NCBI GenBank assembly: GCA_964588795.1
Contig: CAZPQN010000011.1
Location: 1 to 64,000 of the forward strand
From: CAZPQN01 sp964588795
Lineage (GTDB): Bacteria; Fidelibacterota; UBA2242
Direction of reading: 5' to 3'
Length of the DNA: 64,000 nucleotides
A program made the position numbers and the translations under genes. Positions 7,956 through 17,071 of the stretch are shown here, one piece after another (position 1 is the first letter of the stretch; every line of letters begins with the position of its first letter). The notes beneath the pieces are model-generated. The model was not told the DNA's origin. It worked only from the letters and a program-made list of their open reading frames with translations, and made no database searches.

Positions 7956-10706
7956 TTATTTGGTTTTTTCCTCGGCAACCGCCTGCGCCGCCGCGAGGCG
8001 GGCGATCGGCACGCGGAAGGGTGAACAGGAAACGTAGTTCATTCCGACGCGGTGGCAGAACTTGACCGAATTCGGCTCGCCGCCGTGTTCGCCGCAGATA
8101 CCGACTTCGAGTTCCGGACGGGTCTTGCGCCCGCGCTCGATGCCGACCCGGATCAATTCGCCCACGCCCAGTTGGTCAATGGACTGGAACGGATCCACCG
8201 GCAGGATTTTCTTTTCGAGATAGTCGGGCAGGAAGCCGCCGATGTCATCCCGCGAAAAGCCGAACGTCATCTGGGTCAGATCGTTGGTGCCATAGGAGAA
8301 GAACTCGGTGACGGATGCGATCTGGTCGGCGACCAGACAGGCGCGCGGAATTTCGATCATTGTTCCGTACAGGAATTTGATTTTCTTCAGGCCGAATTTC
8401 TTCAGGGTCTCGGCATAGACTTCGTCTACCAGACGTTTCTGGTCGGTGAGTTCCCGGACTTCACCGACGACGGGCACCATGATTTCCGGATAAGGTTTTT
8501 TGCCGGCCTTAAGCAGTTCCGCCGCGGCTTCCAAGATGGCCCGGATTTGCATGCGGGAAACTTCCGGGTAGGTGACGCCCAAGCGCACGCCGCGATGCCC
8601 CATCATGGGGTTGGATTCGTGCAGATCGGCGGCGCGTTTCTCGAGTTCCGCCAGGGTGATACCGAGGTCTTTGGCCAGAGCTTCCAGTTTTTCTTTTTTA
8701 CGTGGCACAAATTCGTGCAGTGGTGGATCCAGCAGACGGATCACTACTGGCAGGCCGTCCATGGCTTCCAGTGTTGCCTTGATGTCTTTTTTAACATAAG
8801 GGAACAGTTCATCGAGCGCTTTCTGACGTTCCGTCTCGGTTTTGGAGACGATCATCTTGCGCAGGGCAAAAAGCGGAGCGTCACTGCCTTCACCGTAAAA
8901 CATGTGCTCGGTGCGAAACAGACCGATGCCTTCGGCGCCAAACTGCCGGGCGCGTCTGGCGTCGGCGGGCGTATCGGCATTGGTACGCACACCCAGGCGC
9001 CGCACCGTGTCGCATATTTTCAGGAACTTGACCAGGTCGGGATTTTCGGTGGCGTCAATCATCGGCAGGGCGCCGGCATAGACGTAGCCCTTGGTGCCGT
9101 TCAGCGTGATGACGTCGCCTTCCTTTAAGGTTTTGCCGGCAACGGCAAGAATCTTTTTCTGATAGTCAATATGTAAGGCGCCGCAGCCGACGATACAGCA
9201 CTTGCCCCAGCCGCGCGCAACGAGAGCGGCGTGACTGGTCATTCCGCCGCGGGCGGTCAGGACTGCCTGCGAGGCGCGCATGCCGTCTACGTCTTCAGGA
9301 TTGGTTTCTTCGCGCACCAGGATCACCTTTTTGCCATTTTTAGCCCACTTAACGGCATCCGCCGAAGTAAATACGATCTGTCCGCTGCCCGCGCCCGGCC
9401 CGGCAGGCAGGCCCTTAGCCAGAGGTTCGTGTTTTTTCTCTTCGTGCGGGTCAATAATCGGGTGTAAAAGTTCATCGAGCTGTGCCGGCGAAACCCGCCG
9501 AACCGCCACTTCTTTGGTGATCAATCGTTCTTTCAGCATATCAATGGCCATGCGCACTGCCGCCGGCCCGTTGCGTTTGCCGATGCGGCACTGTAGCATG
9601 AACAGGCGTCCCTTTTCGATGGTGAACTCGATGTCCTGCATGTCGCGATAGTGTTTTTCGAGGCGCGTGCGGTAGTCATTCAGTTCCTGATAAAGCCGGG
9701 GCATGCCTTTTTCAAGAGTGACCAGGTTCTTGTTGTGTTCGGAGGTCGAGTATTTATTTAATGGAGCAGGGGTGCGAATGCCGGCTACGACGTCTTCGCC
9801 TTGGGCATTGATGAGATATTCGCCATAGAAGCCATTCTCGCCGCTGCCCGGGTTGCGGGTAAAAGCTACACCGGTTGCGCAATCCGCGCCCATATTGCCA
9901 AAAACCATGGCCTGGACGTTGACTGCCGTGCCCCATTCATCGGGTATGTTTTCGATGCGGCGGTAAGCGATGGCGCGCTTGCCGTTCCAGGAAGCGAACA
10001 CGGCACCGATGCCACCCCACAGCTGTTCCTGAGGATCATCGGGAAATTCCTTGCCGAGCACTTTGCGGATTTGCTTTTTAAAGGCTTTGCATAGTTCCTG
10101 CAGATCGGCGGTGGTCAGGTCGGTATCGCTGGAATATTTTTTGGTTTTTTTGAGATTGTCCATGATTTTTTCCAGCTGGCGACGGATGCCCTTGTCGTCC
10201 TTGGGCTCGATACCCGCCGCTTTTTCCATGACTACGTCAGAGTACATCATGATCAGACGGCGGTAGGCGTCGTAAACGAAACGGGTATTGCCGCCACTCT
10301 GCTTGATCAGGCCGGGAATCGTTTTTTCCGTCAGACCGACGTTCAGTACGGTTTCCATCATACCGGGCATGGAACTGCGGGCGCCGGAGCGCACCGAAAC
10401 CAACAGTGGATTGCGCGGATCGCCATACAAACGACCGAGAATTTTTTCGACTTTGGTCAGGGCCCTGGCAACCTGTGCCTGCAGTTCAGCCGGATACTTG
10501 CGTTTATTGGCGTAGTAGTAAGTGCAAACCTCAGTGGTAATGGTGAACCCGGGGGGCACTGGCAGGCGCAGGTCTGGATGACCAGCCATTTCGGCTAAAT
10601 TGGCGCCCTTGCCACCGAGCAGATTTTTCATGCTCTCGTTACCGTCAGCTTTACCACCCCCGAAAAAGTAGACATACTTGGGAGTTTTGATTGTTTTTGG
10701 TGTCAT
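7956..10706 (-). CDS. ppdK: Pyruvate, phosphate dikinase
   Basis: 916 aa, full length for the family (about 875-900). It interconverts ATP, pyruvate and phosphate with AMP, PEP and pyrophosphate. The N-terminal nucleotide domain begins with GGGKADGNESMKNLLGGKGA; the swivelling phosphohistidine domain has GGMTSHAALVARG with His492; the C-terminal TIM-barrel PEP/pyruvate domain includes FGAEGIGLFRTEHMF, MIEIPRACL and the catalytic Cys in VGICGEHGG. An AAGAGGT ribosome site precedes the ATG. Anaerobes with this enzyme often use it in pyrophosphate-linked glycolysis or gluconeogenesis; pckG at 41 kb and the PTS genes at 18-20 kb also use PEP. Confidence 0.98.
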   Translation of the reverse strand: MTPKTIKTPKYVYFFGGGKADGNESMKNLLGGKGANLAEMAGHPDLRLPVPPGFTITTEVCTYYYANKRKYPAELQAQVARALTKVEKILGRLYGDPRNPLLVSVRSGARSSMPGMMETVLNVGLTEKTIPGLIKQSGGNTRFVYDAYRRLIMMYSDVVMEKAAGIEPKDDKGIRRQLEKIMDNLKKTKKYSSDTDLTTADLQELCKAFKKQIRKVLGKEFPDDPQEQLWGGIGAVFASWNGKRAIAYRRIENIPDEWGTAVNVQAMVFGNMGADCATGVAFTRNPGSGENGFYGEYLINAQGEDVVAGIRTPAPLNKYSTSEHNKNLVTLEKGMPRLYQELNDYRTRLEKHYRDMQDIEFTIEKGRLFMLQCRIGKRNGPAAVRMAIDMLKERLITKEVAVRRVSPAQLDELLHPIIDPHEEKKHEPLAKGLPAGPGAGSGQIVFTSADAVKWAKNGKKVILVREETNPEDVDGMRASQAVLTARGGMTSHAALVARGWGKCCIVGCGALHIDYQKKILAVAGKTLKEGDVITLNGTKGYVYAGALPMIDATENPDLVKFLKICDTVRRLGVRTNADTPADARRARQFGAEGIGLFRTEHMFYGEGSDAPLFALRKMIVSKTETERQKALDELFPYVKKDIKATLEAMDGLPVVIRLLDPPLHEFVPRKKEKLEALAKDLGITLAELEKRAADLHESNPMMGHRGVRLGVTYPEVSRMQIRAILEAAAELLKAGKKPYPEIMVPVVGEVRELTDQKRLVDEVYAETLKKFGLKKIKFLYGTMIEIPRACLVADQIASVTEFFSYGTNDLTQMTFGFSRDDIGGFLPDYLEKKILPVDPFQSIDQLGVGELIRVGIERGRKTRPELEVGICGEHGGEPNSVKFCHRVGMNYVSCSPFRVPIARLAAAQAVAEEKTK

Positions 10707-10843
10707 TTTTAAACCTCTTGGAGTTAATCGGGAATTATGTTAAAAACCGGCGCTAAGTTTACGGTGATTGCAGATTTTTAACAAGTGCGGACTGCGGCAG
10801 AAAAAGCGGGGGCATTTTCAGGTTCTTCGGCGAAATCATCAAG

Positions 10844-10877
10844 GAAAAAAAGAAAGGGCGCCCTGCGAGCGCCCTTT
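10844..10877 (-). terminator. Rho-independent terminator
   Basis: On the minus strand AAAGGGCGC pairs with GCGCCCTTT across a 7-base loop and is followed by CTTTTTTTCC. It ends the 15.7-10.9 kb operon, just after the membrane-protein gene. Confidence 0.92.
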
Positions 10878-10902
10878 AAATACGAAGCTGTGTAAGTGTT
10901 GA

Positions 10903-12126
10903 TTATTCTGTCGGCTGAGATGCGGCGGGAGCAGACTCTTCAGCTTTTGGCTCCTCGCCGGCTTTAGTTTCTTCGGCAGGTGTTGATTCTTCTTCTTTCT
11001 TTTCTTCCTCTTTTTTCTCTTCTTCTTCCTTGAGTTCGTCTTCGTCTTTACGTTCGACCAGGTCCTCATCGTCTTTTTTCTTGCGCAGAATGATGTACAG
11101 CAGAGACTGACCGACGCTCACGTTAGCCAGCAAATACGCTACGACCGTTCCGGCGATGACAAACAGGGCAATACCAATCAGTACAGCCGTGATAATGTCC
11201 GTGATCCCCAGATAGAGCGGTTTGGTGATGCCCAGTGAAGCCGCTGAATAGATTCCGAAGAAACGGCTGATATAGGATGTCAAAGGCGAATTGGTTCCAA
11301 AAATATATGAGGAAGCCTGCTCGACGATGCGCGCCATTTTACCGTCCATCAGCCAGCTGGCCCCGAAGACGAAGTTGAAGAATTTGTAACCCAGGATCAG
11401 TGCCAGCCCGTAAATGTATGTCGCCACGATGGTCAGAGCCCCGATCAAGCCTTCGTAAAGTACCAGGCGCCAGGGTTGAGCCCAGAGGGTCGAGTAGCTT
11501 TGAAAAACGGTTTCCATGGTGTCTTCTTCAGCGGTACCGACGATGGCCGGTGCCAGAATGAAGGAAACGACAAAAACCACCATCGAGTACACCACGAAAG
11601 TGGAAACGATGAAGTAGAGCAGGTAGGGAAGACCCAGGAAAATGATATCCAGTACCGGCCATTTGGCAATCCAGGCGGCGATAATCGCCATTACGACAAA
11701 GAAGGCGATGATTAGCAGAATCGAAACCGGCCCCATAAAGACCGCGAGCCCATGTTTCTTCACATATTTGAAACTGTCTCCGGAAGAGTAAAATTCGTCC
11801 CCCTTTAACTGCTTAAAGGTTATGCGGGACACCGCCAGGGAAGCCCAGAGATAAAGAACAACCCAGGCCAGCATGCCGATGCCACCTACCAGCCAGGTAT
11901 ACCAGGCAATCGGCAGACCGGCGAGGAAAAGGCAGGGGAAAAAGTGGTACTGGCCCCAGATCTCACCCAAAGTTTGGCCGTTCAGGAGCAGAGCCAGATA
12001 GGCGAACAGCAGGTAAACCAACCAACCCGCGACCAATCCGATGAAGTGCACCCAGATTTTTTTACCGCTCAGGGCTAAACGCGGGGTGAGGAAAATATCT
12101 CTTACGTCAAAATGTAACTTCTTCAT
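10903..12126 (-). CDS. Integral membrane protein with a charged Lys/Glu tail
   Basis: 407 aa. About seven hydrophobic segments are visible between residues 25 and 345 (for example WVHFIGLVAGWLVYLLFAYL, LLIIAFFVVMAIIAAWI and IGIALFVIAGTVVAYLL). The last 55 or so residues are almost entirely Glu, Lys, Ala and Pro and are predicted to be disordered and cytoplasmic or exposed. I do not recognise the family; the transmembrane part resembles uncharacterised multi-pass proteins with no catalytic motif. It is the last gene of an operon, 17 bases after the SPOR lipoprotein, and is followed by a strong terminator. A cell-envelope role is only a guess from the SPOR neighbour. Confidence 0.75.
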   Translation of the reverse strand: MKKLHFDVRDIFLTPRLALSGKKIWVHFIGLVAGWLVYLLFAYLALLLNGQTLGEIWGQYHFFPCLFLAGLPIAWYTWLVGGIGMLAWVVLYLWASLAVSRITFKQLKGDEFYSSGDSFKYVKKHGLAVFMGPVSILLIIAFFVVMAIIAAWIAKWPVLDIIFLGLPYLLYFIVSTFVVYSMVVFVVSFILAPAIVGTAEEDTMETVFQSYSTLWAQPWRLVLYEGLIGALTIVATYIYGLALILGYKFFNFVFGASWLMDGKMARIVEQASSYIFGTNSPLTSYISRFFGIYSAASLGITKPLYLGITDIITAVLIGIALFVIAGTVVAYLLANVSVGQSLLYIILRKKKDDEDLVERKDEDELKEEEEKKEEEKKEEESTPAEETKAGEEPKAEESAPAASQPTE

Positions 12127-12143
12127 GATAGTCTCCTTTTCGC

Positions 12144-12914
12144 TTATTGATCTTCACGCACGAAATCAATCCAGGGTTTTTCATGCGGTACTTTTTTCTG
12201 AATGGCATTCAGCGCCGTTTTAGCTTCTTCGTAGCTGTCAAAAGTGCCGGTACGCACACGGTAGAAAGTTTCCTTGGTTTCCTGAAAGAAAGCCTTCTGA
12301 ATATAGGCATCAATCTCAGCATCCACCAGTTTTTTTAGCGCGTCTTCGGCCTGGTTGTATTTTTTCCAAGACGAGAGCTGAATGGTGTATTTGCCGGCCA
12401 CCTTGGGGATCTTCCGTCCCCGGACGACAGCCCTGGTTACGGCTTTCGGTTTAAGAGAAGGTGGCGGAGCATAGACGGGGACCGGTGGTTGGGCAACGGC
12501 GCCCGGCTTGGCATACTGCGGTAAGGGCGCGGCGGCTTCCGTGATCACTCCAGAGCTACTGTCAGGAGGTGCCTGATCTGCACCTTGGATGTCGCATTTG
12601 AAGATCTGTTTAACAACATCTTTGTTTTCTGCAGAGGTCGCCACGAATTGCACCTCAAAAGCGCCCATGGCATCCGGAACGATCGTTACACTGAATGAGC
12701 GGCTGTCCGGCTGAAAGGAAAGCACATCTAAATTGCTTTCGGCGGGTTTACTGGTGAAAGACCATTTAAAGGTGCACCCGGCGGTATCTTCCGGGGCTTT
12801 CAAAGTGGGGATCAACTCCAGCGGTTTGCCGACGAAACCGGGAACAGGCGGCTGCTTACTGCAACCGTTGATCAGAGTCAAAGTCAGTGCTATAGCGCAA
12901 AGGCCATTTTTCAT
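12144..12914 (-). CDS. SPOR-domain lipoprotein
   Basis: 256 aa. The start at 12914 is chosen because GGAGGG precedes it and it gives a clean lipoprotein signal, MKNGLCAIALTLTLINGC, with the lipobox Cys at 18. A middle domain of about 80 residues with beta-sandwich-like pattern and a Pro-rich linker leads to a C-terminal SPOR domain (GKYTIQLSSWKKYNQAEDAL to KPWIDF). SPOR domains bind denuded glycan strands of septal peptidoglycan, so the protein is probably anchored in the outer membrane or periplasmic face and concentrated at the division site. It lies between ndk and the membrane protein in one operon. Confidence 0.87.
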   Translation of the reverse strand: MKNGLCAIALTLTLINGCSKQPPVPGFVGKPLELIPTLKAPEDTAGCTFKWSFTSKPAESNLDVLSFQPDSRSFSVTIVPDAMGAFEVQFVATSAENKDVVKQIFKCDIQGADQAPPDSSSGVITEAAAPLPQYAKPGAVAQPPVPVYAPPPSLKPKAVTRAVVRGRKIPKVAGKYTIQLSSWKKYNQAEDALKKLVDAEIDAYIQKAFFQETKETFYRVRTGTFDSYEEAKTALNAIQKKVPHEKPWIDFVREDQ

Positions 12915-12946
12915 CAAGGTACCCTCCGAGAAAGATTGAGGAATAA

Positions 12947-13363
12947 TCACGTTATAATTTCAACTGTTGGAAAGAAAAATGCAATTTCTTTCTTTGCATT
13001 TTCCGCGGAATCGGATCCGTGCACAATATTGCGCTGCACATTTTCAGCCAACAGGCGTCGCAGGGTGCCCTCGTCGGCCCGGGCGGGATCGGTCGCACCG
13101 ATGACCTGCCGGAAAGCGTCGACGGCGGATTCTTTCTGAAGCACCAGCGGCACGCACGGTCCGGAGGTCATGAAATTGATCAGGTCGGCGAAGAAAGGCT
13201 TACCGGTGTGTATCGCGTAGAAAGCTTCCGCTTCCCGGCGCTCTAAGCGGATCATTTTAAGCGCTAAAATTTTGAAGCCGTGCGATTCGATAAAGGCCAG
13301 GGCCTGACCGCAGAGTCGACGGGCTACACAATCGGGTTTTAGGATGGCTAAGGTTTTATCCAT
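12947..13363 (-). CDS. ndk: Nucleoside diphosphate kinase
   Basis: 138 aa, the normal size. It transfers the terminal phosphate between nucleoside triphosphates and diphosphates through a phosphohistidine. MDKTLAILKPDCV is the typical N-terminus and NIVHGSDS carries the active His115. The start at 13363 has CAGGAAA upstream; an in-frame upstream extension of 16 residues is not conserved. The gene begins 16 bases after the carbamate kinase stop and belongs to the same minus-strand operon. Confidence 0.97.
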   Translation of the reverse strand: MDKTLAILKPDCVARRLCGQALAFIESHGFKILALKMIRLERREAEAFYAIHTGKPFFADLINFMTSGPCVPLVLQKESAVDAFRQVIGATDPARADEGTLRRLLAENVQRNIVHGSDSAENAKKEIAFFFPTVEIIT

Positions 13364-13379
13364 TTTGGTTTCCTGCAGT

Positions 13380-14321
13380 TTAAGGGATGATGGTTGTGCC
13401 GCTGTCGCCATTCAGGCTGGCGACGGCGCGTTCCAGGGAGGTGATCACGACACGTTCGCCGCCGAAATGGAGGAAGTTTAGAGCGGCTTCAATTTTTGGG
13501 CCCATGGAGCCCGGCGGAAAATGGCCCGCTTGCTGAAGTTCCCGCAATTCAGCGGCATGGATCAGGTCAATGTCCTGTTCATCAGGTTTGCCGAAATTGA
13601 TTTTCACATTGTCCACTTCCGTCAGAATATAAAGTTCCTGCGCCGCGATGTCCCGCGCCAGGACGGCGGCGGCCAGGTCCTTGTCAATGACCGCATCGAA
13701 GCCCTCGTAGAGTCCGTTTTCCATGATGTAGACCGGGATACCGCCACCGCCGGCGGCAATCACGATAATTCCCAAATCTACCAAATGACGTATGGCTTGA
13801 CGGTTAATGATCCGTCGCGGCTGAGGCGATGGCACCACCCGGCGCCAGCCGCGAGTGCCGTCGGCCTTGATCTGCCAGGCATGTTGCGCGGCTAATTGTT
13901 CGATTTCCTCCCGGCTGTACCAACTGCCGACAAACTTGGTGGGATTGTGTATGGAGGGATCATCGGCGTCAACTATGACCTGCGTGATCAGGGAGACTAC
14001 TTCGCGGGGAATTTGCTCGCGGATGAGGGCGTTTTGCAGTGACTGCTCGATCATATAACCCATGCCCCCTTCGGTATCGGCGACACAGATACCGAGCGGC
14101 AAAACCGGCGCCTTGCCAATCGTCAATTCGACTCGCAGCAGGGCATTGCCAACCTGCGGACCATTGCCATGCGTGAGCGCCAGATGATAATCCTGCCGGA
14201 TCAGGTGCATAACCGCCTGCAGGCTTTTGCGGGTATTGCGAAACTGGTTGGTGATGGTGTCTTCTTCCGCGCGGGGCGAAATGGCGTTGCCACCTAAGGC
14301 GATGACTGCGGTACGGTGCAT
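13380..14321 (-). CDS. arcC: Carbamate kinase
   Basis: 313 aa. It converts carbamoyl phosphate and ADP to carbamate and ATP (or the reverse). Family marks include VIALGGNAISPR at the start, THGNGPQVGN, an AAGGGGIPV loop, VIDKDLAAAVLA and FPPGSMGPKIEAA. Together with a YgeW-type carbamoyltransferase 10 kb away it could draw ATP from carbamoyl phosphate released in purine or diaminopropionate breakdown; that link is inference. It lies 11 bases after the P-loop gene upstream, and both appear in the same order in other genomes with yge-type clusters. Confidence 0.96.
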   Translation of the reverse strand: MHRTAVIALGGNAISPRAEEDTITNQFRNTRKSLQAVMHLIRQDYHLALTHGNGPQVGNALLRVELTIGKAPVLPLGICVADTEGGMGYMIEQSLQNALIREQIPREVVSLITQVIVDADDPSIHNPTKFVGSWYSREEIEQLAAQHAWQIKADGTRGWRRVVPSPQPRRIINRQAIRHLVDLGIIVIAAGGGGIPVYIMENGLYEGFDAVIDKDLAAAVLARDIAAQELYILTEVDNVKINFGKPDEQDIDLIHAAELRELQQAGHFPPGSMGPKIEAALNFLHFGGERVVITSLERAVASLNGDSGTTIIP

Positions 14322-14332
14322 TCTGGGACTCC

Positions 14333-15679
14333 TTAGTTACCTGGCAAACCTTGGCGGGCGATAAAAGCCGTCAGAATTTCGCCCAGATTCGGACTCCCGA
14401 TTTCCTGCAGTTCGTAATAGACCCGGGTATTGGGTTTATCAATTTGAATAATGCGATTCAGGTCTATGGGTGTGCCGATGATGACCGCCTCGCAGTCACA
14501 GCGCGCAATGGTCGCCTGCAGGTCATTGATCTGTTGAGTGCCATAACCCATCGCCGGCAGGAGCGTGCCGATACGGGGATATTTGTGGAATGTCTCGGCC
14601 AACCGACCGACTGCAAAAGGGCGCGGATCAACCAGTTCCCGCGCTCCATAGGTACGGGCGGCGACGATGCCGGCGCCGAGCTGCATTTCACCGTGTGTTA
14701 AAGTTGGGCCGTCTTCGATAACCAGCACGCGGCGCCCGCGGATCACCTCCGGGCGATCAACCCGGATAGGCGAGGCGGCGTCGACAACAGTCGCCTGTGG
14801 ATTGAGACGGGCGATATTGTCGCGAACCATTTTAATGCCTTCCGGCGGAGCGGTGTCGATTTTGTTGATTATGATGACATCGGCAAGACGCAGGTTGACC
14901 TCGCCGGGATAATAGCTGAGTTCGTGTCCGGCACGATGCGGATCAGCGACAGTGATCATCAAGTCAGGTCGGAAGAACGGGAAATCGTTGTTGCCACCGT
15001 CCCAGACGATGACGTCGCACCCAGCGGGATCCTGTTCTGCGGCCTGGAGAATATCGGCATAATCCACGCCGGCGTAAATGACATTCCCGCGCATGACATG
15101 CGGTTCATATTCTTCCATCTCTTCAATGGTGCAATGGTGCTTCTGTAAATCGTCGAGGGACGCGAAGCGCTGCACCCGCTGGGACACCAGGTCGCCATAG
15201 GGCATGGGGTGGCGCACCGCAACGACCCGCAAGCCTTTCTGCATCAGGATTTCGATGACCTTGCGCGAGGTCTGGCTTTTACCGCACCCCGTACGCGTCG
15301 CGCACACCGCAATCACGGGTTTGTGGCTTTTGAGCATGGTGTCGTGGGGACCGAGCAACATGAAGCTCGCACCAGCGGCGTTGACAATCGCGCTGATCCC
15401 CATGACTTTCTGATAATTGACATCGCTATAGGAGAAGACACACAGATCAGCGTGTAGAGAGCGGATCAAATAGGGCAAGTTTTCTTCGGCATAGATCGGA
15501 ATGCCCTGAGGATAAAGTGCGCCTGCCAGGGACGCCGGGTATTTACGGTCGTCAATGTCGGGAATCTGCGCGGCGGTGAAAGCCACCACCTCCAGGAGTT
15601 CATTGTCACGGAAGAAGGTATTGAAATTATGAAAATCCCGGCCGGCGGCTCCAATGATAATTACTTTACGTTTATGCAT
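14333..15679 (-). CDS. P-loop protein of the cyclic 2,3-diphosphoglycerate synthetase family (COG2403)
   Basis: 448 aa. An N-terminal Rossmann-like domain (KVIIIGAAGRDFHNFNTFFR) is followed by a P-loop CATRTGCGKSQTS near residue 130, WDGGNNDFPF, and an NKID-type specificity motif, so it binds a nucleotide. Archaeal relatives make cyclic 2,3-diphosphoglycerate, but bacterial members occur next to carbamate kinase and carbamoyltransferase genes and their reaction is not established. It is the first gene of the operon that continues with arcC, ndk and the SPOR lipoprotein. Confidence 0.85.
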   Translation of the reverse strand: MHKRKVIIIGAAGRDFHNFNTFFRDNELLEVVAFTAAQIPDIDDRKYPASLAGALYPQGIPIYAEENLPYLIRSLHADLCVFSYSDVNYQKVMGISAIVNAAGASFMLLGPHDTMLKSHKPVIAVCATRTGCGKSQTSRKVIEILMQKGLRVVAVRHPMPYGDLVSQRVQRFASLDDLQKHHCTIEEMEEYEPHVMRGNVIYAGVDYADILQAAEQDPAGCDVIVWDGGNNDFPFFRPDLMITVADPHRAGHELSYYPGEVNLRLADVIIINKIDTAPPEGIKMVRDNIARLNPQATVVDAASPIRVDRPEVIRGRRVLVIEDGPTLTHGEMQLGAGIVAARTYGARELVDPRPFAVGRLAETFHKYPRIGTLLPAMGYGTQQINDLQATIARCDCEAVIIGTPIDLNRIIQIDKPNTRVYYELQEIGSPNLGEILTAFIARQGLPGN

Positions 15680-15920
15680 AACAAGTTATTCCTTCTGGTT
15701 TGGATATTTTTTTAGATTTTGGTCTCGGATAGGTGCGGAGAAAGACCGGGGATTTATTTAAATCCGAAATGGTACGTCCAGAGAATGACTGCGTTGGCGA
15801 AAATACCCATAGTAGCTGTTAATCCGAAGTTATGCTATAACCAGCGAAAGTTATGATTTTTTAAGACTCAATTCAAGAGCCATGCGCCCGGCGTCGATTG
15901 GCGCCGACGATCCAATCGTC

Positions 15921-16895
15921 TCAGAGGGTAAATTCCAGCCCTTCACGAGCCAGTGCGATGTTGATCGGCGGATGGTTTCCATTTTGACGGTGATAGGCGA
16001 TGGCGGCGTCCAGGATTTCCTGCAATTTATTATCGGAATAGGTGGGGTCATGGTGGAAGAAGAACAGGTTTTTCACCCGCGCCTCGCGGGCAAAATTGAC
16101 CCCTTGAATGGAAGTGCTGTGTCCCCAATTTTCCTTTTCGATGCTCTCTTCGATGGTAAACTGGGCGTCAAAGATGAGCACATCCGCGTCCTGGAAAAAT
16201 TCAATATAACGGTGCATTATCTCCGCAGCGAGGTTTTTATATTCGGAATCAGTGGCGTAAACCAAGGAGCGCCCGCGATAATCTAGTCGGTACCCGAACG
16301 AACCGCCGGGATGGTTCAACATTCGATTGGTTATGGTGACTTCGCCGAGGTTGATGGATTCTTCCTTGCGCAACTGGACAAAATCTATGTTGGCGCCCAT
16401 GGCCGAGAGCGAAACCGGAAAGAACTCATCTTCCTGCTGGGTACTGATGCGTTGTTCGAGGCTGTTGTGCACGCCATAGATTGTAATCTGATTGCCGGAG
16501 CGGAAGGCCGGCAGGAAGGCCGGAAACCCCAGGATGTGGTCCCAGTGGGTATGGCTGAGAAAAATGTGGGCGCGTCCCTTGCCGCGGCCGAAATCCCCGC
16601 GCATCAATTGCTCGCCCAGCCGTCGTAAACCCGACCCGGCGTCGAAAATGATATGCTGACCGGCAATGTTGATATAGACGCAGGCGGTATTGCCGCCGAC
16701 AAAGTGTTTGCGATGCGGAGGCAAAGTCCGGATATACTCCTGTATCGCCCGGTCGTCAGACAAACTCTGGTCCGGCAGGTTTTTCAAAATCCAGAACAGC
16801 TTCTCCTCCATTTCGGAATTATCCGGAGAGGAAGGAATCGAACCCCGCACTCCAAAGAAGCGAATCCTGCAACCGTTATCGCTATTTTTATTCAT
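15921..16895 (-). CDS. Metallo-beta-lactamase-fold hydrolase
   Basis: 324 aa. The zinc motif FLSHTHWDHILGF (HxHxDH) is clear, with later ligands in LNHPGGSFGYRL and the FFFHHDP segment. The N-terminus RIRFFGVRGSIPSS and GGNTACVYI match a subgroup related to RNase Z/PhnP-like phosphodiesterases, often found beside signalling genes. The start at 16895 has GGGGAG upstream. It is the distal gene of the long minus-strand run from murQ, 176 bases after the nuclease-domain gene, so it may have its own promoter. The substrate is unknown; phosphodiester hydrolysis is the likely chemistry. Confidence 0.88.
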   Translation of the reverse strand: MNKNSDNGCRIRFFGVRGSIPSSPDNSEMEEKLFWILKNLPDQSLSDDRAIQEYIRTLPPHRKHFVGGNTACVYINIAGQHIIFDAGSGLRRLGEQLMRGDFGRGKGRAHIFLSHTHWDHILGFPAFLPAFRSGNQITIYGVHNSLEQRISTQQEDEFFPVSLSAMGANIDFVQLRKEESINLGEVTITNRMLNHPGGSFGYRLDYRGRSLVYATDSEYKNLAAEIMHRYIEFFQDADVLIFDAQFTIEESIEKENWGHSTSIQGVNFAREARVKNLFFFHHDPTYSDNKLQEILDAAIAYHRQNGNHPPINIALAREGLEFTL

Positions 16896-17071
16896 TACCA
16901 ACTCCCCTTTCGTCGAATTCTGATTACTTTATCGCACCAGCGCGGATAGGTTGTTTCAATAGACCGGGCGTATTGCCCCGGGTTGGGTTGGAATACGGAT
17001 GTGCAATTTGCCGGAACATTAATCGGCAGAGGACCCGCTCTGTCAGGGAAGTGCGGGAATTTTCGCACAGC

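Noticed and set aside
8052..9128. Long open frame on the plus strand inside ppdK (358 codons)
   Set aside because: It is fully antisense to a well-conserved enzyme gene, has no ribosome site and gives a low-complexity protein with no recognisable motif.
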